64,000 bases of DNA, from NCBI GenBank assembly GCA_029582165.1, contig CM055874.1, positions 31,123,383 through 31,187,382 of the forward strand, written 5' to 3'. Positions 10,451 to 22,500 of the stretch are shown in pieces. Under the pieces are notes generated by a model. That model was not told where the DNA came from and did not search any database. It saw nothing but the letters and a program-made list of their open reading frames with translations. Made by a program: the position numbers and the translations under genes. Source of the DNA: Portulaca oleracea. Taxonomy: Eukaryota; Streptophyta; Magnoliopsida; Caryophyllales; Portulacaceae. How positions within the stretch are numbered: position 1 is the first letter of the stretch; every line of letters begins with the position of its first letter.

Positions 10451-11639
10451 TGGAGTGTGACCGTCGCGTGGATGGGTGAATATTAGCTTGAGTGTGTGAA
10501 TGAGAGCGATGAACAACACGAACAAGGGCTTGAACACCCAAAGGAAGGATATGACCTTGAGCAAAGGAGAATCCACAACTCTAGGCCTCACACCCCACCA
10601 TGATTATCATAGGTAATCCACTTAATAATCACTAAAGGAATGACTTGCTAACACCACCATTAACAAATGGATAAAGTAAGAACAAGATTTTTTAGAGAGA
10701 AACTAGGGGAAAACCCTAACATTGCATTACAAATCATTCAATAACATAAGCTCCCTTGGGAAAGGGGAAAAACAAGCTATTTATACTAAACATAAATTAA
10801 GCCAAAACTAAGCCCAAAAACATAGCAGCGCACGCGCCTAGCGGGCTGGTCACGGGCGCGACACAAACTGTCGCGGGCGCGACAGCTCACTAGTCTGGCA
10901 ACTCCAGTGCACTATCGCCAATCATCACGGGTGCTTCATAACAATGACTCGGCGCGATCGAAGCGGCTGGGTGTCGCGACGACCAAGGCAGACGGTTGTC
11001 GGCGTGACACCACCGACTTCAGGCGCGATCGCCTTCTGGGCAATTTTTCCTGTCTACTTCAAACGCCCATAACTTCTTCATACGGAATTCATTTTAGGCT
11101 CGTAAGATATAGATGGAACGCCCTCGGTGTGTACTTTAAGCTCCCAAAATTTGAGACCCATCGGAGTTGTATTGAAGGAGTTATGACCCAAATAGTGAAG
11201 GCACGCGTATTTCGAACCTTTGATCGCCATTATTACCTTGTGTTTATTCACCCGGCTCAAAACTGAACCATGATGCCAAATATTCATGACATCTTGGGAT
11301 GACCCGACATTCCATAGGCCCTCATGGTCATCGGCAAGTCCCGAATCTCTTCCCGGGCCGTTTGAAACATCCGCGGGGAAGTTTGGACCCCAACAATGGA
11401 CGTCTCGCCTTAGCCAAGCTAAATTGACGCTTATCACCCCGCTCTTCTTGAAGGTATAACTATTCTTGAGAATAAGTGGGTGAACGGACTTAGCACGGTA
11501 ATGCCGGTTAGCTCCTCTACCCATGACCTCGCTGATATCTACGATGTAAGCATCACAAGAGAGTGCAACTACCGGTGCTTGTTGAACCGTTGGCTTAGCG
11601 TCGGACGTGAAAGCTTGGACCCGATCCTGACACGGTCCA
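10451..11639 (-). repeat. LTR of the TGGA...TCCA family (copy 1)
   Basis: Plus-strand ends are TGGAGTG... and ...GGTCCA, the same terminal pattern as the solo LTR at 58867-60004. R/U5 (10451-10745) matches the plus strand of 55642-55916 in inverted orientation and 59063-59150 directly. A minus-strand TATA box (TATAAAT, 10785-10779) follows palindrome cluster P2. Flanks CAATT and CTTTT agree at only 3 of 5 positions, so I cannot call a TSD. Confidence 0.65.
10826..11036 (-). promoter_or_regulatory. CG-palindrome cluster P2 upstream of an LTR TATA box
   Basis: Holds TGTCGCGGGCGCGACA (10868-10883), a degenerate CACGGGCGCGACA, GGCGCGATC twice and TGTCGCGACGA. The nearest palindromes lie roughly 60-80 bp upstream, on the minus strand, of the TATA box at 10785-10779. 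Confidence 0.55.
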
Positions 11640-12217
11640 CTTTTCTAGCCCATTGATTTGTTTTGGATCACGTAATTAGGTTTCCTAGGTCCGGGCCCTG
11701 TGTGTTGGTGTTGTCCGGTCTTTTATGATATCCTCGCGTCTGAATTTCCATTGCATCTTTTACTCAGATTTCTGCCCATGAACTTTTTGTGACTCGATCC
11801 AAGTAAGGACTCAATGGCTATTCGTGTTGTACATCATCAAGTTGGGTCCATACAGAGTTAGGCCATGCACTCTCGAAAAGTAGCTGAGTCATCTTTGCGT
11901 CAGCATAAAGGTTTCAAGTCCATTAGGCTCCATATAGGTCTCTTAAGGCATGCATGCATCGGATAGACAGTGTCAAAGTCGTTATCAAGTCACTAACAAA
12001 TTTCCATATAGGCAAGATAGGACATCGCTTTCGTGCTCGCATCAAAGATCCACGCATCAGTCGACTCATTCCAAATCCAAATTACAACTCCTCCACCACC
12101 GAATCAAGGGCCCATGGTTATACCATGGTCGAAGAATGATTCTAGGAGATCCCTGTCCAAGGTGATGAAGCTAATATTTCTAAGCAGCTGGAGGACCTTT
12201 ATACCAAGATGTAGGGT
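11640..12217 (+). other. Leader-like region before a Tat-type gag
   Basis: No convincing ORF or known motif. By position it is the untranslated leader or gag N-terminal region of the element whose gag starts near 12218. Short plus-strand frames at 11950-12165 may be eroded gag N-terminus, but I cannot align them to anything. Confidence 0.3.
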
Positions 12218-13467
12218 TTGGTCTTTGCAAACTCTCTCGAACAAGAGAAAAAGATCGGGAAGAGGTTCCTCGTGCAACAACAAGTGATGGATGGCATGCT
12301 GCAAGCCATTACAAAGATCAATGAGAAGTTGGGCATAAACCCTGAAGGAGATGATGATGCGGAAATCAATGGGTACAAATCCAAGCCTGAACTCATCAAG
12401 ACACCTACGGGAGATGAGTCTGGAGGTTCAGGATCATTCAAAGGGAAGTCCAAAACTGCTGCGGTGACTCCCAAGGTTGTGGAAGACCCTACTTTGAAGG
12501 TCCTTGAAAAAAAGCTGGAGAGCCTTACTAAGATAATGAGCATTGTTCCAGCATTCGTTGACAAGTACAAGGATGTAGCCTTGCCTATAAATCCAGTCAT
12601 GAAAGTGGCCGACAAAGTTGAAGTGCCCAACATCAAGTTCAAGCTATCTAAAAATCCCACTCATCACATTGAGGAGTTCAAACGTCCAAGTGATCGGCAT
12701 CTCTCAACAGAATTGATGTCGGTTTGTAGTCTACAGTCTTCCCATCCACCCTAGATGAAGAAGCCAAAGTATGGTACCATGCCCTATCACCTCAAGTCAC
12801 GGCGGACTGGAATCAGATGTTTAAGGCATTCATCAATCACTACAGTCGTATCCAGAAGAAGTAGGCTATAGTGGATGACCTAACAGCCATGAAGTAAAGG
12901 AAAGACGAGTCCTTCCAGGATTACTTCGAAAGGTTGCACACCAAGTTGTCTCACATTAATGAGACTATACCTCTATGCTTACAGTTATCCACCTTCAAAT
13001 AGAGTCTCAAGAGTAGTCTTGCTCAACACTTAGGATACCATGTGATTAAGGACTTCAAGTACTTGAAGGACCTTTGCGTCCAACTCAAGACCATGAACAA
13101 TGAGAAGGTCGGCGCCCAAGGGTGGAAGAATTCCAGTCCTAACAGGAGGGCTACTGGTTCACCCAGCCACCCTTCTAAGAGCGCTGAGACTAATGTAATT
13201 CAGCCAGGAACCCAACCAAAGTACGACCATTACACACCACTCGACACCACCTACGTCGATGCATTAGCTCATCTCTTAAGGGAAAACCTGATTAAGTTGC
13301 CTTTACCAAGACCAAAGCCAGAAACGAAGTACCCAAGCTGGGATAACAATGCATTCTGCAACTATCAGGGGTGTAAAGGACATGACGCCGAGAAGTGTTG
13401 GACTTTAAAGAATAAGATTGAAGGTATGATTCGGTCAGGTAAATTGCCCTCGCCAAAAGTAGCATAG
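12218..13467 (+). pseudogene. Ty3/gypsy Tat/Ogre-type gag, broken
   Basis: Capsid-nucleocapsid gene. The N-terminal part (12218-12690) is a coiled, Lys-rich region with VPNIKFKLSKNPTHHIEEFK. A frameshift near 12690 precedes the capsid core (FPSTLDEEAKVWYHAL, then FINHYSRIQKK, then FQDYFERL). The C-terminal part (13042-13467) carries YTPLDTTYVDALAHLL, Pro-rich sequence and a knuckle-like C-x4-C-x3-GHD-x4-C motif (CNYQGCKGHDAEKC) before KNKIEGMIRSGKL. In-frame stops lie at 12862, 12895 and 13000. Only about 10 bp after the gag stop the sequence turns into an LTR segment, so the whole pol region is missing. Confidence 0.8.
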
Positions 13468-13479
13468 AAAGCCAACTAG

Positions 13480-13957
13480 AGTAATGACCCTTAAAAAAAA
13501 CTCGGGTTTCATAGGCAGAGTCTTTCTTTATTTTCTTTTCGGCTTTGTCTTGGCTTTTCCCTTAAAAAAGTCGGGTGGCGACTCCTTTTCGAAATAAAAT
13601 ATATCGAGATTGCCTAAACTGTGGTTAACATGATTTTACAATGTACCGATGCAACTTTAAGGTATTCTTTGTGTATTTCTAAATAATATTTGCCTAAATT
13701 ACTTTCTTCCGAGTCTAACATCTTGTGAGCAAATTGAATTGAATTTAGAAGAGTTGGAGCAAGTGGATGTTCACTCTTAGAGGTTTAGTTTGATTACTTA
13801 TTAAATGCATAAAGTAGAGGGAAAGTGAGTTTACAACTATTATTCATGAAATGTGCAATTAATCCTCAGAGAGCTTTTTAAAGTTAAACCCCAGCACAAA
13901 CCCTAAATTCCGTCCCGCAGATGTTTAGAAGTCTAAATGACGAGAAAAAATGTCCAC
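13480..13957 (+). repeat. 3' end of an LTR related to solo LTR D
   Basis: About 475 bp that align, inverted, with 53593-54110, from the AACTCGGGTTTCATAGGCAG block through GGTGGCGACTCC to the terminal AAAATGTCCAC. It follows the gag stop directly, so a deletion joined the end of gag to the middle of an LTR. Identity is roughly three bases in four by eye. Confidence 0.7.
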
Positions 13958-16263
13958 CCCATTCAACATCAAGATCATTCAACATCATCTCTTCTACTCA
14001 AGCAATGATTATTTTTCTTATTCTGATCAATCACCCACCTCGCCACGCTCCAGACATGGGAGGGGGGTTAAATATAGTTGCCTAGTCCTAAATTTGTGGA
14101 TTGTAGAGAAGTTGACTCCTTTATGCATACATTTAAAAATTGTCTTGCATAGGGATAAAGATGAATATGCTTTCTTGGTGGTATAGCAACAAGAGACTCT
14201 TGCTGATAAGAATGCTCAAGTTCCGCAATGTTTACCGTCTTGTATGATTAAGTGTTTATTCTCTTTTTTATGTTAACTAACTGTCCTACAACTTGTGCCA
14301 TTTTGGGTAATGAAGCACTTTTCTATAAGACTATGATAGTTGTTTGGTTTGATGGTTAGTCTTGAAGATCATTGACGCTTCTACCAGATATTTTGATTTT
14401 TGATTAATTTTTAGTCGCACAGTGGGCCCAAGGGCCCATTATTGACTGGCACCTATGTTTATAAAGCTGAGTAAAATGAGATCTGAATAGGATACAAGCT
14501 CTCTTTAACTTCATGAGTTCTAATTGTTGGTATTGATTTAATCATGAAATGTGAATAGGAAATTGTTAGTTGGTTTATACTTCTGTGCTGAGCAACAACT
14601 GTTGACAGTATGCGGCCACTAGGAATCCACTGAAGTGATGTTTGGAGAGATCTAATCATCTTTTGAGTTCTCTTGGACAAACAAAAAGGGTACTATTAGA
14701 TTTATTATTTTGTTCTTGTTTTTCTTTTGGGCTTGGTTGTTATTAGAATTTGTAATCTATCATACCTTTCATGCATTAGATTCATCCAACATACAACTAT
14801 CTGACTGGTTCAAGTTGAGATAGGTGCTACTGTGTTTGCGTAATGATACAATGAGACATTAATTTTTGATCCTAAAATAAGTCACAATGATATTACCATA
14901 GTAATGTTAGAGTTTCTCTTTATTTTGATGCCTACCAACAAAGTAACAAGACTGTAAATGTAGAACCGCACTTGTGAAATTATGGAATATGGTGTATGAA
15001 GGAAAGTTATATTGTGATCATAAAGAATCAACTTTTGTTATTTATTATTTTTTTTAATGAGCCTCACCAAACACAAAGAATACTGGAATTGATGTCAATA
15101 TGATATTTTTAACTAATGTCATGTAGTTCATGGGTTTCTTTTTCTTCTTTTTTTTTTTTAATGAAATGTCTTTCATTTAACTACAACAGATATAGGCTTT
15201 GGTAGCATTTATTTAACAACAATCAAGACAAATGTTGTATAAGGTAGTGCCACAGATAGCTTTCGCTAGCATTTCTCTTTTCACTTACCATTAGCAAGTA
15301 TGAGTATGAAATCAAGCACACATGTATATTTGAAGTTAAGGAGACTTGTAAGGTGAAGATTACCTAAAATACTGGTTATTCCTTTTTTGATCTCAATCTT
15401 TTATGTTTACTATCAATATGTAGCAATAAATAATTTTTGTTATATTCCTTTTCGAGACATGTAAAATCTTTTGGTAGGAGTAAGAATCCATATATGAATT
15501 TCTAAAATGATACCGAACATGAGTCCTAATTTTTTTTCTTCTTTGTGTCAGGTCATTTTTAAACAGTGACAGTTTGTTGGTTAATTCTTGACAGGTCAAA
15601 TCATACTAGTCAAATGCGCACGCATCCTTTTAACACATTCAAGTAAACGAGTAAATTGATATGAGTTTGGGTCATATCCATGTATGTTTATGTTTTTCTG
15701 GTAAACTTGTCACTGAGTATCAATATTTTGGTGATGACTGGCTGCGACTTGTTCAATTTGGGTTCAAGGAAATCTAGGTTCATGTCGAATTTGTGTTGCA
15801 TTGTTTTCTAGCTTCAATTTTTCAAGAATCACTGGCAGATTTTATGGTTTGTATTCAAATTCAAAGCTAATTCTAAGTGGGTTTTCAAGATCTTGTTGCA
15901 AAGGTCAAGCTTCTGTGGTAATTTATAGGTTTATAATTAATTCATTGTAGTTTTGAGTTATTTGAGGTTCTAATTTATGAATTAGGATAAAAGAATAAAA
16001 AAAACTTGGCTAAATGTGCGATGAAATGATCTAGGTTTTGTTGCAGTACTTTTAGAGCTGTGCTTAATTTCAAAAACCCTACTGGAAATGAATTAGTAGT
16101 AGACAGAATCTGTTCTAGCGTAAATTATAAGGTCACGGGTTTAAAAGTTTTACATGAACACTTCCAAATACTTTGTTAGCTCATACCTTGTCATTTGTCA
16201 GCATATTTGTTTAAGAACACTTATAGCCTTTCGGGAGCTTTATATGTTGGATTATAGGGTGAG
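13958..16263. other. AT-rich intergenic sequence, no gene recognised
   Basis: Only short chance ORFs. No splice-consistent coding series, RNA gene or terminal repeats were seen. Confidence 0.5.
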
Positions 16264-16301
16264 GTGATCCATTGGGCTTTTTGCACATATTCTACTAAGC
16301 A

Positions 16302-17520
16302 ATGGATCCTAGATTGGAGGACGCATTTGAAGAGTTGCTTTCCTCAAAGCAACGAAATGAGTTACCATCATCAATGCTTGATCATCTTCAACATATCAAC
16401 CATACTAGGGAAGCAGTTTGGGTTGCCTGGGATTTTAAAGATAAGGGTCATCTTATGTTTAAGGCCCATGATTTCCTGGTAGTTATAGACTTGTATGAAA
16501 AGGGTCCTCTATTTTTTATTCGTGGGTGTTCCGATTTGTAACCAAGATACACAAATTATGACTGAACTGGTGGGTAATCTTAATTCAAATCTTGTGCGCA
16601 TGCTGGTTAAAGCTGGAGTAGTATGATTGGGCACAACATCATTGTGATCTAACAATGAAATTTGATGCTTACACTGTTAAAGCACGCTAACCAAACAACA
16701 AAATTGTTCTGAGAGAGCTAAAGGAATTGCAAGATCTGTATGGATCTTCTTCAGATGGATATGTGACTTCCAAGCAAGGAGAAGCTAATCAGAAGATGTT
16801 TGATCTGCTACGACATCATTGTTGTCGCAAAGGAGGCAATGTTAACAAGTAAAGAGCTCTTAAGTCATCACATTGTGACATCCCTTTAGGGCTGGTGAAG
16901 ATGGGTTGATTTATATGAAAGATGTACCAATCCAGTAGTAGAGATGAGAAGAGGGGTGGAAGATCGAGAAGGTGTATAGGATGAACATGTGACCCTTAAC
17001 TATACAGGTCAACAAAATAGTTCTAATTCAGTACCAACAGAATTGATGAATCACACTTTTGGACCACATTGTTTCAATGGTGAAAAATTGGCGATAAAAT
17101 GAGAAAGAATTTGGATATAGTTCGATGGATACAGATGAGTAAGTTGTTTAACATCTTGTAACAACGAGGTGGAAGACACATCCATACGTATGGTGGAAAC
17201 AAACTCTATTAATAACATGGAAACAAGTTCAATTGGTAGAGGTTAAAGTGGTTGTGCTAATGATGTGGTTGAGTTTTCATGTTAAAGTAAATCGGGTAAA
17301 TTTCTAAGAACTCCCAAGCAAGTCTACATTAAGATAGTGAAAGGAAAGAATCTTGTATAAGCATGGCTAGGCTACGAGAATTGGTGAATAGAATGGTCTG
17401 TGAGGAGCAAGAGACTGACACCGATGATTTAGAAAGTGTGACTTCTCTCTCCCCCCAAGTTGGAGCAGACAAACTAAATATATCAAGCATCACAGGGGAA
17501 GATTTCATCATCTTTAAGTC
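16302..17520 (+). pseudogene. Decayed protein-coding remnant, family not recognised
   Basis: Three plus-strand stretches look coding in amino-acid composition but are separated by stops. The first, 16302-16541, begins MDPRLEDAFEELLSSKQRNE and continues with a Trp-rich WVAWDFKDKGHLMFKAHDF. The second, about 16695-16850, contains RELKELQDLYGSSSDGYVTS and MFDLLRHHC. The third, about 17330-17520, contains MARLRELVNRMVCEEQETD. I do not recognise the family. It could be a processed or eroded gene copy, or exons of a real gene; splice sites linking them were not convincing. Confidence 0.35.
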
Positions 17521-17918
17521 ACGATCATAACCCTCGAAGAGAAAGCCATATTCAAAACGTGGTCAGCTCCCTCCAAGTCGGAGCAGTAGTACAAATTAGA
17601 GCAGGACCAAGCAACATCGAGCAAAGTCCTCCGGAATTAGTAAGCTTTATGTCAATAATTTTATCAATAAGTGTTTTACTGCAAAATTTTCTTCTTTTGG
17701 CAGGAAATTAGAGTGTCCTGGAATTACAACGAAACAGAAACTTGAGCAACTAGAGGTTAGTATCCTACCCCTAGTCAGGAAAAGGCGCTTCATAGGGAAA
17801 CAATGTGAAAAGGCTGAAGATTGTACTTATGGGCTTGGATTAAAGTTAACTGATATATTCTAGTGTATGTTCATCATGAATAAAGTGGACTATTTTGATA
17901 AAAAAAATAAAAGAAAAA

Positions 17919-18290
17919 GGGTTTTTGGCTCAAAATAATCCAAAGTCAGAGGTGAGTAGCTGAAAATAATCCAAACTGACTTTTTGGCTGAGAATATGTC
18001 AAACTTTTAATATATTTACTCTGATTAAACCAGAATTGAATTCCGGCATCATAAAGTTGATTTGACACCCTTAAAAATTTCAAAGATGCAATGAGTTAAT
18101 ATCTGGTTTAGTCCATTTATATTATTTTCAGTCAAGTCTGAACTTTTCAAGGGCGCCAAGTCAGTTTTGTGACGTCGGTTCTGGTTTAGTCAGAGTAAAT
18201 AGGTTAAAAATTTGTCACATTCTCAGCTAAAAAGTCAGTTTAAATTATTTTCATTCACTTTTAAATTTGGATTATTTTGAGCTAAAAGCC
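17919..18290. mobile_element. Mutator-like MITE with long terminal inverted repeats
   Basis: 372-bp non-coding element. The left end GGGTTTTTGGCTCAAAATAA and the reverse complement of the right end (GGCTTTTAGCTCAAAATAA) start inverted repeats that can be followed for about 130 bp through CTGACTTTTT-GCTGAGAAT and TTTACTCTGA-TAAACCAGAA. It is flanked by 9-bp direct repeats AAAGAAAAA (17910-17918 and 18291-18299). A 9-bp TSD with long TIRs is typical of Mutator-class MITEs. The A-rich TSD is weak evidence alone, but it coincides exactly with the TIR ends. Confidence 0.85.
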
Positions 18291-18773
18291 AAAGAAAAAC
18301 TTCGGAAGTAAAATTCGTCTTAAAGAGGGTAAAAAGGAAAGAGCCGGAAAAAAGTCGATTAGGCCGAAGTAACAAAAAAATTTTAGAATCAGCTAACTTT
18401 ATCAATCACAGCTTTTCCAAACAACGTCAAACGGTAATTCAATCAACCGTCTGAAGCAATGACAATTAACAATTAGCCGTCACGATCATAATTGTCAATA
18501 ATAACAGCTATTAGCTGTTTGACAAACAGGGCCTAAGTCGGCCTGAAAATTGATAGTTTTGGTCACTAGAGCTCTTTTAGCTGGCCTGAGAGGTCCAATA
18601 ATTCATTTCCGTTTGTAAAGCCACCACCAAATCTGGGCAGCAAATCAATCAGCCTGTGTGACCGCCTTAGCGTGGATAGAGTGTACTCCCCCTTAAATTT
18701 TTCCGAAAGACATTCTTTATGTAACATAGCAGACGGCACTCTTCTACTGAACCACCCCAACTCAATCTCCTGT

Positions 18774-19594
18774 TTCGTTTCATTTCTGCGTGCAAAGATT
18801 CTTGAAAATTGTTATCTTTAGTACGCTCCCACTAACCCCATTTCATTTTGGGCATTAGGGTTTGTGTTTCTGATTGCCCAGAACTCAAAACCCTAACAAA
18901 GGAAGTTCTACATCTTAGGAATAGGGGTTCTTTGACAGAAGGAATCTTCGGGATCAGCTATCAACCAGAAGATATTGAACATTTTGTCTACTCCTTGTTG
19001 GGTTTTATATTTTCCCTATTTTAGGTATGCTTCTCTATGTTGATATTATTTGTTATTTATCTGATTTCTTCAAATTTTCATGCTTTTTTTTTTTTGGGTG
19101 TGCGTGTGTGTTTGGAGGGGGGGGTGCTTATTGATGTACAGACTGTTCTGGGTTTTGTTTGTTTTCTCTCAGTTTTTTTCCAAGCCATGAGCTATAGCAG
19201 CTTTGGGATGTGATTTCCCCCCCCCCCCCCCCAAATCTATGATGCATTTGTTAGTACAAGTTAGTTATCTAAAATCCTCATTGCCAATAGTGCTCTGGGT
19301 GGTTTGGATTTATAGCTATCTGGACAGCTTTGCTTTTTCTTGCCCTCTCTGGTAGTATATTGTGGTTTAGATATATCTAACTTTGCATTTGGGCTTTGTC
19401 TTATGAAGTTCACCTCGGAGAACAGCAAGGGAAGTTGCATAATCTGACCTATTTGGGCAGGCTTTTCCAAATGGTTAAGAGTTGCACTTGGCCAGTTTAT
19501 ATTGTATCCTGAGGTGACATAATTGAGGATCTCAATGTTGCCGAATGGTTAGAGGGCATTATGGACTGTAGGAGGACTATGGATCGATTTAAAG
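18774..19594 (+). other. 5' untranslated exons of the SPARK/GPI gene (putative)
   Basis: Sequence before the first coding exon includes a leader-like stretch ending TTTTAG|GTATGC (donor at 19025) and a pyrimidine-rich acceptor ATTTGGGCAG at 19460. That would give a 5' UTR exon of about 250 bp, an intron of 436 bp, then an exon 19461-19594 carrying the start codon at 19561. Short upstream ATGs, such as one in CAATGTTGCCGAATGG, end quickly at TAG. The transcription start is a guess. Confidence 0.4.
19084..19232. repeat. Homopolymer tracts T12, TG-rich, G8 and C16
   Basis: In the first intron region of the SPARK gene: T run 19084-19095, then a (TG)n-like stretch and a G8 run near 19117, and a C16 run at 19217-19232. 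Confidence 0.9.
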
Positions 19595-22500
19595 GTAAGA
19601 GATATAGAAATTAATATATAGTTGTTTTGTTTTTGTCAAATGGGTTTCTGATGTTCTTTTCCATATCCAGATTGCTGGTAAGACTGATTCTTGGTTTTCT
19701 TTTGGCACATTTTCTTGTCCGTTGCAAAATATTAACACTCCTTGCTGTCTGCCTAAGATACATTCTTGTATAAATAAATTTGTGGTGGATGTTACCTAGA
19801 AGACTGTCATTTATGTACTGGCTTGTAATTGGGAGTTAATGATTGGGTTTGGCCTAATATCTAGCTGTTCAACTGGGATTGAGTGATTTTACTGATACAA
19901 ACTGCTACCCAAAATAGATTCATCCTTATGAAGATGTTAACAAGTCCAAGTACATGGGACATCATATTCACAGCATGCCTGAGAGGCTCTATATAAAGAT
20001 ACAAAGCACATTTCGCAAAGAGATTCGTGGTAGTTTTCTTACACGTTTCAGTAATCAGTAGGAACACATAATCACCATTTGGCATCTTCCTCTGATATTT
20101 TGTTTTCTCAAAAATCTTGAAAATTGTGTGCAACAAAATGATGTTTGGGCCCCTGTTAGGTAGTTCTGAATAAAATACCTCCTTAAACATTTCTGATGAT
20201 CTGAATGGGTTCTCAGAGATCATCTTTGTATGGTTTTAAATGTTGATCAATGATGCCATAAAACATTTATCATGCTGAGTTAATGCCTGTGAGCCCATTA
20301 AAAATGGACGTAAACTGAACATTTAGAGGGGTCGGAGCATCAATTCAAAATGTCGTCGATTCGCGCCGGAAGGGCCGCACGAGAAAGGTTTTAGAGTTTG
20401 GCTAACTGGATTTTTTTATCCACAAAAAGCACGATGTGGAGCGCAATTTCACATTTTGAATCCCTAATGTGAAGCAGGACAATATTGATGAATATTTCAG
20501 ACTTTGCTCTAGAAATCCAAAAAAATCTTGTGTAATACACTTCATAAACACCCTAATATTTCAGACTTTGCTCTAGACTTTGCTCTAGAAATCCAAAAAA
20601 ATCTTGTGTAATCCCTAATGTGCGATCCAAGGCACTAAGCTATCTACAGTAGTCATAAACACCCTAGGGCCTTCTGTGGGTGTGAAGGAGTATTGAATTA
20701 TTATTTAAGAATTTTTTAAATGTTTTTTATGGAGATCCTGAGGACGTTGTTTCATACACTTCATTCAGATGCTTGAAAGTGGCTAGGAATGACATTCCAG
20801 CCATTCTTCCTCTAAAACCTCTTTAGATGCCCAAACTATCCTTTTAAACAGCTTCATCAGCATAATGGTGTCATTGAAGCATGATTTGAGATCCTAAGAT
20901 TGAGCATTATTGGTGGTGTATAGCACCTTAAAGTTCTGAAATTGGCTCAAAGCAACAAACTACCCTATCTGAGTGGTTCTAGGGATGTATTTTTTCCATT
21001 TGGCATCTGATAAACCTTACCTCAAGGGTTCAGCCTTTGTTGGGTATGGGTAATCATTCCAATCCTAGATTTACCAATGGTTGCTTATTAATTAATAGAA
21101 AGGAATTAGAGGGTAATCTAGAGAGATGGATAATTTAGATGGGCGTCTAGTTGTAATTCATAATAATCCCCAATGAAAAAATTGCTCCTAGTACATTTTT
21201 CATTTGTTGAGGGAATAGACATACACATACCATTTAGGCATTTACGTTGTAATGTTTTCCAAAGGTCTGACAATTGTTCATGATACCCTAGATCCCCTCC
21301 TGGCTGCCGGTGGGAAGGTATTCGCCACTCTAGTTGTAATACTTTAAGATGTTTCAAATGTGTCCGATAGCTTCATTTGCCCCATCCAGGATTATGGTGA
21401 CTGCAGAACTGTGTCAAATGTCAGTGATCACCCGAAAACAATTCAAGTTGCAAGAAGCAGCGCTCGCACACATCGTATAGACATTTCCTTTCGTAATTGT
21501 TTCTAGAACAATTACTATTCATATAACCTTTTTCGGGGTTCCAAAATGTTTTAATGATTCTTACTCCTAAACACCTGAATATGTTCTAAATATCTTTCTC
21601 CTAAGCAATACATATGAGGTTTGATTACTCATGTCATCATTTTATAGTTTTTGAGTTGTTTCTAAAACACCATAGACCTTCATTTTGTGTTTATAGTATG
21701 AACTCTAAACTTTTGAGAATAGTCTTTAAAGACTTTGAAGTAGTTTCAGATGCCGGTAGGAGCATGTACTATGTAGAAAAGATTTCATATTTTGAACATT
21801 TTCTTGAAATACCAAACATCAATTATGATAGATTATTGGGATTTGAGAGGCTTTAACTACCTTTCATTTGAATTGTTTCATATAATACTAATTAGGATGA
21901 CCTTAGCGGCTTCTTTGGTAACAACTTGTATGTTTTTTAGTTATGATTGTAAAAGACCACAAAATTGGCATCATAGTAATGACTTATGGAACTGATCCAT
22001 AATGAACAAGGGATACATTTCAGCATTGAGGTTCGTAGGAAACTATGAGTACACAGTCACCATTTGACAACTCTGCAGACGTGTTTGCTGAAAAGCAAAC
22101 TAGTTTATATCAAATATACTAGCTTATATTGTCATACTCATATCAAATGCTTGAAATGGGTTCTATAGTTCTTAAAGATATTACACGTCTTTTAGAAAGG
22201 GTTAGGACTGCTCTGCTGTGTTGGCCTGGGGCCCCTTGGCACCATGCCATCACATTGGGTGGGTTTGTTTCTTTTTTCTTTTATGTTTTTTTGGAACTCT
22301 GGTCTAAAGTCAACAATGTCTCATATGTTTCTCGCATCTATTGCCATGTATCCTAAATTTGTGTACAATTTTCATGTTGCAGGTACTTTGTGTGGAAAGT
22401 TTTTTCTATTTGCCATCTGGTTGTCCACTATTGAAGTTGTAGCAGCCTTGAGAGTGTTTACTCAGCAACGTCATCTGCCTACGCATAACGTGCATGCTAA

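Noticed and set aside
10446..11644. Target-site duplication for the LTR at 10451-11639
   Set aside because: CAATT and CTTTT match at only 3 of 5 positions; not enough to claim.
18529..18535. CA|GGGCC as the far end of the LTR inserted at 8442 (flank GGGCC)
   Set aside because: A five-base match 10 kb away without LTR-like sequence before it is expected by chance.
19861..20223. 120-codon minus-strand ORF in intron 1
   Set aside because: No recognisable domain, no splice or promoter context; likely chance in AT-rich DNA.
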